Shown here one piece after another: positions 1-5,868 of a DNA stretch of 8,380 nt. The position numbers were made by a program, and so were the translations under genes. How positions within the stretch are numbered: position 1 is the stretch's first letter; the number at the start of each line of letters is the position of its first letter. The notes beneath the pieces are model-generated. The model saw nothing but the letters and a program-made list of their open reading frames with translations. It was not told the DNA's origin and made no database searches. Source of the stretch: an uncultured Prevotellaceae bacterium (lineage in GTDB: Bacteria > Bacteroidota > Bacteroidia > Bacteroidales > Muribaculaceae); NCBI GenBank assembly GCA_946055125.1, contig CAMGFF010000079.1, positions 1-8,380 on the forward strand. Reading direction: 5' to 3'.

Positions 1-1001
1 ACTCCAAATGAAATGTTGAAGCTCACATACTCCTGAATGAAAACACACACTCCCGGCGAAAAGTTGAGGCTCGCCTTGGTGCTCAGCGTGCGCGTTTCCT
101 TGGGCTCATCGTTATAGAGGCGGGTGAACGAGCCTGTGCCGCTCGAGCACTTCAGCTCCACATCGTTGTAGATGGCAAAGCGGCGGTTGTTGTCGAGGCC
201 TATGTAGCGGCGCAGGAATATCGCGGCCGAGTAGTCCTCGGTGTGATAATCCACGTCGCGAAGCGAGAAATTGAGGTCGTCGTCGATATCCACACTCAGG
301 CTGCCCAGGTTGAACTTGTTGCGCGAGTAGCCCAGCTTCATTCCCACCGCCGTGTTGTGCCGCACGAAGTAGCTCACGCTGGGGCTTATCGAGAACATGC
401 TTCCCTTGAAGTTGAAGTCCTTGAGAAACGACAGCAGCTGCACGTCCTCGGTGTCAAACTCGCCGTAGGACACGTTCATTCCAAATGCCCATTTCCCCTT
501 GGGGATAAAGAGGAAATTATGCAGCCCGCGGTCGTAGCGCCCCAGGTTGCGCTCGCGCAGAATGAGGTTCACCGTGTCGTTGCCCACGAGCACGCGCTCT
601 GTGAGCAGCAGCGAGTCGACATTCTGGCGCAGCTGCTCCACCTGCTCGCTCACCGAGGTCCCTCCCCACCGCCGCAGCGGCCTCTCGCGGCTCTCGGGGC
701 TCACTCCGGCCGAGTCGGCGCGGCGCAAGGCCTCGACGGCCTCCTGCGCCTCGTGCTGGGCGGCAAGGGCAAGCACCTGGGCGCGGTGGGCTGCCTCAAG
801 GGCCGCCTGTGCACTGCTGTCGGCAGCTGCCGCCTGTGCCCGTGCCTCACTGGCCCGCTTTGCGGCTCGCTCAGCCACCTGGCGCGGTGTCTCGGCAAGT
901 GCCGGCAGGGCAAGCGGCGCGAGCAGGGCAAGCACCAGTGCTATGCGCAATATCACTGTGTTGGTATTCTTTGTTGTTGTCGTCGTCATCGTCGTCATCA
1001 T
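1..1001 (-). CDS. Outer-membrane beta-barrel protein with periplasmic Ala-rich coiled coil (3' end missing)
   Basis: Open frame from an ATG at 1001 to the window edge, giving 333 complete codons with no stop. Residues 1-15 are Met/Thr-rich. Residues 16-36 are a hydrophobic signal peptide ending ALPALA, with likely cleavage before Glu37. Residues 37-96 are Ala/Glu/Gln/Arg-rich and look like a helical coiled coil. Residues 118-150 form a second helical stretch (EQVEQLRQNVDSLL). From residue 162 the sequence alternates hydrophobic and polar residues like an outer-membrane barrel and contains FIPKGKW (165-171), KLGYSRN (222-228) and RRFAIYNDVEL (273-283). These blocks match the upstream neighbour, so the two are paralogs. 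By alignment about 35-40 C-terminal residues are missing. The gene starts 3 bp after the neighbour's stop with no Shine-Dalgarno, which suggests translational coupling. In-frame ATGs at 998 and 989 are alternative starts. The cargo or partner is unknown. The barrel call is an inference from sequence pattern and the N-terminal signal. Confidence 0.85.
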   Translation of the reverse strand, partial: MMTTMTTTTTKNTNTVILRIALVLALLAPLALPALAETPRQVAERAAKRASEARAQAAAADSSAQAALEAAHRAQVLALAAQHEAQEAVEALRRADSAGVSPESRERPLRRWGGTSVSEQVEQLRQNVDSLLLTERVLVGNDTVNLILRERNLGRYDRGLHNFLFIPKGKWAFGMNVSYGEFDTEDVQLLSFLKDFNFKGSMFSISPSVSYFVRHNTAVGMKLGYSRNKFNLGSLSVDIDDDLNFSLRDVDYHTEDYSAAIFLRRYIGLDNNRRFAIYNDVELKCSSGTGSFTRLYNDEPKETRTLSTKASLNFSPGVCVFIQEYVSFNISFG

Positions 1002-1004
1002 TCG

Positions 1005-1763
1005 CTACAAGTAGAAAGCCACGCCAAAGGAGATACTGAGCAGGTTGAGGCGCAAATTGGCGCTCTTGCTGTGCAGGTGCGCCACCTTCACCTGGTCGGT
1101 TATCTGCTTGGTGTAGCTATAGTTAAAGCCTAATACTCCCACATTCACCTCGAGCGCGGAGTAGTTGTTGAGAAACGCCACCAGTCCCGGAGCCACAGCC
1201 AGCCCGGCGCTGTAGCTGCGGGCAAAGGTGCCGGTGAAGTCGGTGCCGGCTCCGTTGCACAGCTTCGACTCGGTGTAGCCCAGCCTGAGCTGCACCTCAT
1301 TGTAGATGCCGAAGCGCTTGGAGCGCCCAAGGTTGATGTAGTTGCGCAGTATGGCCATGCCCGAGAAGCCCTGCGAGATGCTGTAGAAGTTCTCGTTGCT
1401 GTAGTCGGTCTCCGAGTCAAGCACTATGTCGGCGCGGTCCATGCGCACGCGGTTGCGGCTGTACTCCAGCTTGCCGCCAAGGCCCAGGTCGTCCTTCACC
1501 ATGTAGCACAGCAGGGGGCTGGCCTTGAAGCTGTAGGTGTCGCCGTCGATGCCCTCCACGATGAGGAAGGAGTAGTTGCTCTGCTCGCTCTGCGAGAAGC
1601 TCACACTCAGCCCCGCGATCCACTGCCCCTTGGGCACGAAGGTGCGCTGCTCTATGTTGCGCCCGAATTGCTCCAGCTGCGGGGCATCGCCCTCATCGGC
1701 ATAGCAAGCTACTGCGGTGAGCAACGTTGCCACAACGCATACAACCTTGATTATGTTATTCAT
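1005..1763 (-). CDS. Predicted outer-membrane beta-barrel protein, 252 aa
   Basis: Residues 1-22 form a signal peptide with likely cleavage after VACYA, before Asp23. Cys20 in the context AVAC is a weak alternative lipobox, but a barrel is more consistent with signal peptidase I. A short linker (23-41) precedes FVPKGQW (42-48). Amphipathic beta-strand-like segments then run to the C-terminus, which ends ISFGVAFYL in the alternating hydrophobic/aromatic style of outer-membrane barrels. Conserved blocks KLEYSRN (98-104) and KRFGIYNEVQL (149-159) are shared with the downstream gene, so this is the compact, coiled-coil-free member of a tandem paralog pair. The size would suit a barrel of roughly 8-10 strands. 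The start is supported by GAGGAG at 1766-1771 and by a candidate promoter in the AT-rich leader. I do not recognise a named family, and the function is unknown. Confidence 0.85.
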   Translation of the reverse strand: MNNIIKVVCVVATLLTAVACYADEGDAPQLEQFGRNIEQRTFVPKGQWIAGLSVSFSQSEQSNYSFLIVEGIDGDTYSFKASPLLCYMVKDDLGLGGKLEYSRNRVRMDRADIVLDSETDYSNENFYSISQGFSGMAILRNYINLGRSKRFGIYNEVQLRLGYTESKLCNGAGTDFTGTFARSYSAGLAVAPGLVAFLNNYSALEVNVGVLGFNYSYTKQITDQVKVAHLHSKSANLRLNLLSISFGVAFYL

Positions 1764-1765
1764 GT

Positions 1766-1771
1766 CTCCTC
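1766..1771 (-). promoter_or_regulatory. Shine-Dalgarno-like site for the 252-aa barrel gene
   Basis: On the minus strand GAGGAG lies 2 nt before the ATG at 1763. It is the only purine-rich anti-SD match before any gene in the window; the others have A-rich or no recognisable sites. The spacing is short, but the site supports this start and suggests stronger, independent translation of this transcript. Confidence 0.5.
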
Positions 1772-1853
1772 TGTTTCTTCAATTTTTTATGCTCTGAATA
1801 CTATTTATCCATTTCCGGCAAATGAAATGAACCGAATAATACAAAAATTTGTC

Positions 1854-1884
1854 CAAAATTACATATTTTTGGGCAAATTCCACA
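1854..1884 (-). promoter_or_regulatory. Candidate Bacteroidota-type promoter for the barrel gene pair
   Basis: On the minus strand TAATTTTG (1861-1854) matches the Bacteroidota sigma-ABfr -7 consensus TAnnTTTG exactly. A TGTG at 1884-1881 lies 19 bp upstream, where the TTTG-type -33 element is expected, but matches only in part. Transcription would start near 1848, leaving a leader of about 85 nt. No other stretch in this intergenic region has an equally good -7 box. This is sequence matching only, with no transcript data. Confidence 0.45.
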
Positions 1885-1908
1885 CATTTTATGCGCGAAA
1901 AATGTGTG
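1881..1908. repeat. Perfect 10-bp inverted repeat overlapping the -33 region (possible operator)
   Basis: Arms CACACATTTT (1881-1890) and AAAATGTGTG (1899-1908) are exact reverse complements separated by 8 nt (1891-1898). One arm contains the proposed -33 element of the promoter whose -7 box is at 1854-1861. This arrangement would suit a dimeric repressor or activator site. The spacer also allows a DNA or RNA hairpin. It is not followed by a T-run on the minus strand, so it is unlikely to be a terminator in that direction. Confidence 0.45.
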
Positions 1909-1924
1909 TGCGCATCATCGCGGC

Positions 1925-1939
1925 CGGGCACAATGCCCG
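1925..1939. repeat. Small GC hairpin
   Basis: CGGGC (1925-1929) pairs with GCCCG (1935-1939) around a 5-nt ACAAT loop. It lies just past the terminator in the minus-strand direction. No T-run follows, and its role is unknown. Confidence 0.3.
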
Positions 1940-1944
1940 CCTTG

Positions 1945-1996
1945 AAATCAAAACCGTGCTGCCTTGCGGCGCACAAGCCCTCAAAGCAGCACGGTT
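1945..1996 (-). terminator. Rho-independent terminator of the lipoprotein operon, possibly bidirectional
   Basis: An 11-bp perfect stem is formed by AACCGTGCTGC (1952-1962) and GCAGCACGGTT (1986-1996). The 23-nt loop can form a smaller CTTG/CAAG stem (1963-1966 with 1974-1977). On the minus strand the stem runs directly into TTTTGATTT, and a run of six A precedes it (complement of 2002-2007). On the plus strand six T follow 5 nt after the stem, so it could also stop transcription from the other side. It lies about 95 nt past the stop codon of the third lipoprotein gene. Confidence 0.65.
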
Positions 1997-2014
1997 CATC
2001 CTTTTTTCATAGGC

Positions 2015-2033
2015 AGGGCTGTCCATCAGCCCT
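2015..2033. repeat. 7-bp stem hairpin downstream of the lipoprotein operon
   Basis: AGGGCTG (2015-2021) pairs with CAGCCCT (2027-2033) around a 5-nt loop. There is no U-tract on either strand. It could protect the 3' end of the operon transcript or be incidental. Confidence 0.35.
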
Positions 2034-2058
2034 CGCAGGTAGATTGTATTTCATTGCC

Positions 2059-2076
2059 CCCCTCGAGAGAGAGGGG
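2059..2076. repeat. GC-rich hairpin 13 nt past the third lipoprotein stop codon
   Basis: CCCCTC (2059-2064) pairs with GAGGGG (2071-2076) around GAGAGA. It starts 13 nt downstream of the TAA at 2092-2090 in the direction of transcription. No T-run follows, so it is not a canonical terminator. It may act as a 3'-end stabiliser or transcription pause. Confidence 0.35.
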
Positions 2077-2089
2077 AGCAGTGAGATGC

Positions 2090-4318
2090 TTACTCATAAA
2101 TCAGCTCCAGGTCGTCGAGCCACATGGTGCTGCCGTCGCCTCCCACGAAGTAGTCGCCAAGGTAGCTTGCCGAGGCCACCAGTGAGATATAGGCCGGCAT
2201 TGCGTCGCTGCGATACTCGATAGGAATGGTGAACTCTATCATGTCGTCACCGGCTGTGTTCTCGGTGAAAATCACCTCGCCGTAGCCAATGATGTTCTTG
2301 GCATTCTTGTCGAAGAGCTGCGCCTGGTTCTTGGTCTTGATGATGAATGGGAAATACTGGTTGTTGTAGCCGCTCGTCGAGGCATCGCTCAGTGCCACAT
2401 AAATCATTCCGTGATCCATGTCGCCCTTCTGTGCGCCATAGGGGTTCTTGTCGCCCCAGTTGCTTCCCTTCTCCATTGCCACGGGGCGATACTTCACCCA
2501 GCCGTGAAGTGCCTTGGGGCGTGCCGCAAATGGGCGGCCAAGTCCGAGCACGCCATCGGTGCCCTCGGTTGCCAGATAATCACCGATAAACACGTTTCCG
2601 GCAGCAAACTTCAGGATTATGTAGCGCGAGGCCATCTTTATCGACGAGTTGCCCGAGTGCTTGATGCTGGTGTCCTGAGTGGTGATATTGTATTCAGCTC
2701 CGAGTGTGGTCGAGCCCCAGTTTCCCGAATCCCAGAAGAAGTCGCCTGCCGAGGCCGATGGCATCCACACGTCGCCGTTCTTCACCCACTCCTCAAAGCT
2801 GTTGTTGGGCAGCTGCAGGGTGGGCTGTGTGGTGAACGACTTGGTGACGTTGCTCACCGAGTATGAGCCGTCGGCCGCGGTGCACGCTGCTCGCCACTCA
2901 TATTTTGCCCCTGCGGTGAGGCCGGTGAGCTTGGCTGTGTACGACAAGCCGTCCTCGGCTACCACGCCGGCAATCCACTGCCAGCCCTCGGTGGCTCGCG
3001 ATGTCACGTCGCGGTACTCAAAGCCGAAGTTGCTTGCCGAGGTATCGGCAATCGTTGCCGTGAGCACTGCGCTGGTGTGATAGGCCTCCTGTGCCTCGCC
3101 GCTCACCACCTTGTCCTCCGAAATCTCTATGTCGAGCACTGCCGAGCGGCTCTTGCCGTTGGCGTCGGTAGCGGTGAGGGTTATCTTGTAGGAACCGGTG
3201 GTCAGGCGGTTGAGGAAGTCCTTGCCAAGCACGATTTTCTCCACGTCCTCGCCGGTGGCGGCGTTGTAGCCACAGCCCTGGCCCTCGCGCTCATCGCCCG
3301 TGGGCATATACACGCCTGCCGTCTTGAGCTGGGCAAGCACGTTGGCATTGGCCTTGTAGAAGTCGAATGTGCTCGAGCCGCTTATGCCGGTGGCTGCGTC
3401 CCAGCCGGTGGCATTGTCGCAGCTGAGGAGCAAGTTGGTGATTTGTGCCGATGCGGTGACGAAGATTGCCAGCTTCGACTCAAATTTGCTCTCTCCCGAG
3501 TAGAAAGGCTGGCTCAGGTCGAAGCCGCTGCCCTGCAGGCTCGGCGCTGCCGTAACGGTGATTTCCTCCTCCACTGGTATCTCGCTCTCATCCACATTCA
3601 CCTCGAGCGAGGCTCCTCCCATTCCTGTGCCGGTCGAGGGGTTGTAGAGGATGTTGAACTGATACTCGGTGGCTGCCTTGGCGTTCTCCACACGGCCGGT
3701 CTTCCTGAACTCCGAGCCGTCTTCCTGCGTGCCGGTGATGGTCCACACCAGGTCGGTCTCACCGCGGGGTATCATGTAGTAGCCCTTGGCGGTCGCGCAG
3801 TTGTTGTAGTCGAAGTCGAGGGTGGCGGCTGTGGTGCCTATGCTCATCTTCAGGTCGGGCATGAGGGTGCGAAGCGCCTCGGGGAAGATTACCGATGCCA
3901 CGGTGTTCTGTATCTTACCCACCACCTGCACGGTGGCTGTGGAGCCCTTGCTCACGCTAAACTCCGATTTGCCCATGAAATACTTGTGGGTGTAGCTGGC
4001 GTCGGTGCTGTCGCCGGCCCACACCACTGCGTGGTAGTCGCCGCTCACAAGCCACAGTCCCTCGGCGGGTATCTCGCTGGCTTTGTGATACTTGCGCACC
4101 AATCCCTTGCTGCTGTACACGTAGAGCTGGAAGTCTTCCATCAGCTCGTTGAGGTCCTCGCCGGTGGCACGTGACTCTACTTTCACATCATTGTTGAGAA
4201 TCACGTCGAGGCTCACCTTGCCCTCGCCCTCATCGATTCTCAGGTCGTCATTAGAGCATGAGGTAAACGCTCCAACTGTCGCGATTAGCGATAATGCCAA
4301 TAAATATATCTTTTTCAT
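2090..4318 (-). CDS. DUF4493 / PCMD-domain surface lipoprotein, 742 aa
   Basis: The N-terminus is a lipoprotein signal (MKKIYLLALS...FTSC) with lipidated Cys21. SNDD follows, resembling the acidic export signal that sends Bacteroidota lipoproteins to the cell surface. Residues about 31-245 are a DUF4493 domain, including E-S-R-A at 48-51. Residues about 252-400 are an E-set/Ig-like module ending ITLTATDANG...LDIEI, shared with both upstream genes. Residues about 402-499 resemble a fibronectin-type III fold (LTAGAKYEWRAACTAADG). Residues about 502-742 are a PCMD-type beta-sandwich: NNSFEEW at the start, ARPKALHGWVKY (599-610) in the middle and MWLDDLELIYE at the end. PCMD was named from its occurrence beside carbohydrate-active genes, and no catalytic residues are identifiable. 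The start lies 12 bp after the previous stop, so the gene is probably cotranscribed as the last lipoprotein of the operon. A role in glycan or host-surface binding is an inference. Confidence 0.92.
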   Translation of the reverse strand: MKKIYLLALSLIATVGAFTSCSNDDLRIDEGEGKVSLDVILNNDVKVESRATGEDLNELMEDFQLYVYSSKGLVRKYHKASEIPAEGLWLVSGDYHAVVWAGDSTDASYTHKYFMGKSEFSVSKGSTATVQVVGKIQNTVASVIFPEALRTLMPDLKMSIGTTAATLDFDYNNCATAKGYYMIPRGETDLVWTITGTQEDGSEFRKTGRVENAKAATEYQFNILYNPSTGTGMGGASLEVNVDESEIPVEEEITVTAAPSLQGSGFDLSQPFYSGESKFESKLAIFVTASAQITNLLLSCDNATGWDAATGISGSSTFDFYKANANVLAQLKTAGVYMPTGDEREGQGCGYNAATGEDVEKIVLGKDFLNRLTTGSYKITLTATDANGKSRSAVLDIEISEDKVVSGEAQEAYHTSAVLTATIADTSASNFGFEYRDVTSRATEGWQWIAGVVAEDGLSYTAKLTGLTAGAKYEWRAACTAADGSYSVSNVTKSFTTQPTLQLPNNSFEEWVKNGDVWMPSASAGDFFWDSGNWGSTTLGAEYNITTQDTSIKHSGNSSIKMASRYIILKFAAGNVFIGDYLATEGTDGVLGLGRPFAARPKALHGWVKYRPVAMEKGSNWGDKNPYGAQKGDMDHGMIYVALSDASTSGYNNQYFPFIIKTKNQAQLFDKNAKNIIGYGEVIFTENTAGDDMIEFTIPIEYRSDAMPAYISLVASASYLGDYFVGGDGSTMWLDDLELIYE

Positions 4319-4330
4319 ACTCTAAGCGTG

Positions 4331-5845
4331 TTATTTTACTACTACAATGCGAATTGTAACCTCGGTGCTTGCTCCTGCATTGTCGGTAACCGTTATCTTG
4401 AAGTTGTGGTTTCCTTCGAAGGCACTGAGCATGGGCATGAACGTGGTGATGTCGAATACCATCGATGTCTTGTCCTTAACCTGGTCGCCATAGGGTAATT
4501 GCAGACTTGCAAGACTCTCCGCCACACTACCCGGGTTGCAGAGGTCGAAGTTGGCAAGGCCAAGGTCGTTGATTGCTGCCATAAAGCCGTCGGCATCCGA
4601 CGTGATCTCTACCACAAAGTTCTTGATTCCCTTGGGAGCCTCCACATTTATCGAAGCCGGTGTCGACTCGTTGAACTTGGTGTTGGAGTTGGTTCCGTTC
4701 AGGTCGATGTTGTCGCTGGTGATTACCGGTCCTTGCGGTGCCTCGGTGTATTTCTCCTGGCTGACGGTGATGGTCGATGTGAGCTTGTTCATCGTCACGG
4801 TGATGGTTGCCTCGCGGCCGTTCACGGGGTCACTGTTGCCCGATGCGCTCACGGTGAAGCCGCCGTCGGTCTTGGCCACGGTGCACCACTGTGCGCTGCT
4901 CTCCACGGTCCACTCGTGCGATGCCTTCACGGTCACGCCCTGCGATGCTGCGTCGCAGCCGAAGCTAAGCGTGGTGGCTCCCACGGTGAGGTATTCCTTG
5001 GCGGGGTCGGGCTCGATAATCTCCTCCTCGCCGCCGTTCAGTGTCACGTCGCCGTTGAGGTCCACACGCTCCACCGTGGCATCCATGCTCAGGCCGGTGG
5101 TGCCTATGCCGCCAAACACCTCGGGGGGCGTGGGCGCATCCTTGAGCGAGAAGGTGATGGTGTGGTGGTAGCCGGGGGCTACGGCATCGGTAATCACCTT
5201 GTAGTCGCTCACCTCAAAGCCATCGACCTTGCCATTGAAGGTGGCTGCGATAGTCTTGTTGCCCTCCACATATTTGAAGTAGCCCGCACGGGTCTCGGTG
5301 CCGGCATAGTCGAGTGTCTCATTGTCGGCCACGGTCACGGTCACGGTCACGTCGCTCATGCGCGAGCGCAGCTCGTCGCTGTAGTCCACGCTCACTTTCA
5401 CGTTGCTCAGCTTGCACACAATGGGGTCAACAACCACTATGTCGTTGGGCACCACGGTGAATGTGTTGCTCGTGCCATAGAAGTAGGGAGCGTCGAAGGC
5501 CGCAACCTGCTCCTCGGCATTGTAGGCCTCCACGGTGTAGTCGCCCACCTCGAGTGCCACGAGCTCGGGCATCTCGCCGTAGATAAACGACTGGTTGCTG
5601 CCACGGCCGTTGGCGCTCTTTATGTTCACGGTGAAGCTGTTCACGTCGGTGGCTGCCGCACGGCTCTCTATCACTATATCGGAGTTCTTCACCGAGAGCG
5701 ACATCTGAGCAAACGACACGCTTCCCTGTCCCTCCTTCGCGTCGGTGTTGCCATTGTCACCGCCGGGATAGATGGGGCTGTCGCAGCTGGTCATTGCCAA
5801 CAGTGCTGCAACTCCTGTCATCAGTATGCTTTTAATTGTCTTCAT
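4331..5845 (-). CDS. DUF4493 / BACON-domain lipoprotein, 504 aa
   Basis: A signal peptide with lipobox MTSC gives lipidated Cys21, followed by DSPIYPGGD, which is less acidic than in the two sister proteins. Residues about 41-268 are DUF4493, with E-S-R-A at 60-63 and the family's C-K-L-S-N-V-K-V-S-V-D-Y segment at 144-155. Residues about 284-364 fit a BACON domain: EWTVESSAQWCTV, then R-E-A-T-I-T-V and a terminal TITVSQ. BACON domains often serve as spacers or carbohydrate/mucin-binding modules in Bacteroidota surface proteins. Residues about 373-504 are the E-set module shared with both neighbours (FDITTFMPML, FKITVTDNAG). The protein stops there, lacking the PCMD-like end of its neighbours, yet it has a clean TAA and no sign of a frameshift. 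It starts 23 bp after the upstream stop behind an A-rich leader. Its binding partner is unknown. Confidence 0.92.
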   Translation of the reverse strand: MKTIKSILMTGVAALLAMTSCDSPIYPGGDNGNTDAKEGQGSVSFAQMSLSVKNSDIVIESRAAATDVNSFTVNIKSANGRGSNQSFIYGEMPELVALEVGDYTVEAYNAEEQVAAFDAPYFYGTSNTFTVVPNDIVVVDPIVCKLSNVKVSVDYSDELRSRMSDVTVTVTVADNETLDYAGTETRAGYFKYVEGNKTIAATFNGKVDGFEVSDYKVITDAVAPGYHHTITFSLKDAPTPPEVFGGIGTTGLSMDATVERVDLNGDVTLNGGEEEIIEPDPAKEYLTVGATTLSFGCDAASQGVTVKASHEWTVESSAQWCTVAKTDGGFTVSASGNSDPVNGREATITVTMNKLTSTITVSQEKYTEAPQGPVITSDNIDLNGTNSNTKFNESTPASINVEAPKGIKNFVVEITSDADGFMAAINDLGLANFDLCNPGSVAESLASLQLPYGDQVKDKTSMVFDITTFMPMLSAFEGNHNFKITVTDNAGASTEVTIRIVVVK

Positions 5846-5868
5846 TTTCTTTTCTGTCTTTCATTGAG

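Larger units (their letters stand above)
1764..2089. other. Intergenic region between the lipoprotein operon and the barrel gene pair
   Basis: This 326-bp stretch has no supportable coding sequence. Read in the direction of transcription (minus strand) it contains hairpins at 2076-2059, 2033-2015, 1996-1952 (terminator) and 1939-1925, a 10-bp inverted repeat at 1908-1881, a candidate promoter with its -7 box at 1861-1854, and an untranslated leader of roughly 85 nt to the ATG at 1763. Positions about 1775-1910 are AT-rich and the rest is mixed. No tRNA or recognisable riboswitch was seen. Confidence 0.7.

Noticed and set aside
243..1133. A 296-codon plus-strand open frame over the truncated barrel gene
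   Set aside because: It spans the junction of two minus-strand genes, and its translation has no recognisable features. The minus-strand frame shows a signal peptide and paralogy to its neighbour.
1881..1908. Inverted repeat read as a transcription terminator
   Set aside because: No T-run follows on the minus strand. Its position next to a -7 box fits an operator better. The 1952-1996 stem is the stronger terminator.
1764..2089. CRISPR array, attachment site or insertion-sequence ends
   Set aside because: There are no direct repeats with regular spacers, no terminal inverted repeats flanking a transposase, and no target duplications. The hairpins are all different from one another.
1668..2223. 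Short open frames (65-124 codons) on both strands across the intergenic region
   Set aside because: They run through AT-rich promoter-like DNA and terminator stems, have no plausible start context, and overlap real genes at their ends.
3077..4174. A 365-codon plus-strand open frame antisense to the 742-aa lipoprotein gene
   Set aside because: The composition is typical of a reverse-complement shadow. The minus-strand frame has a clear lipobox and domain architecture.
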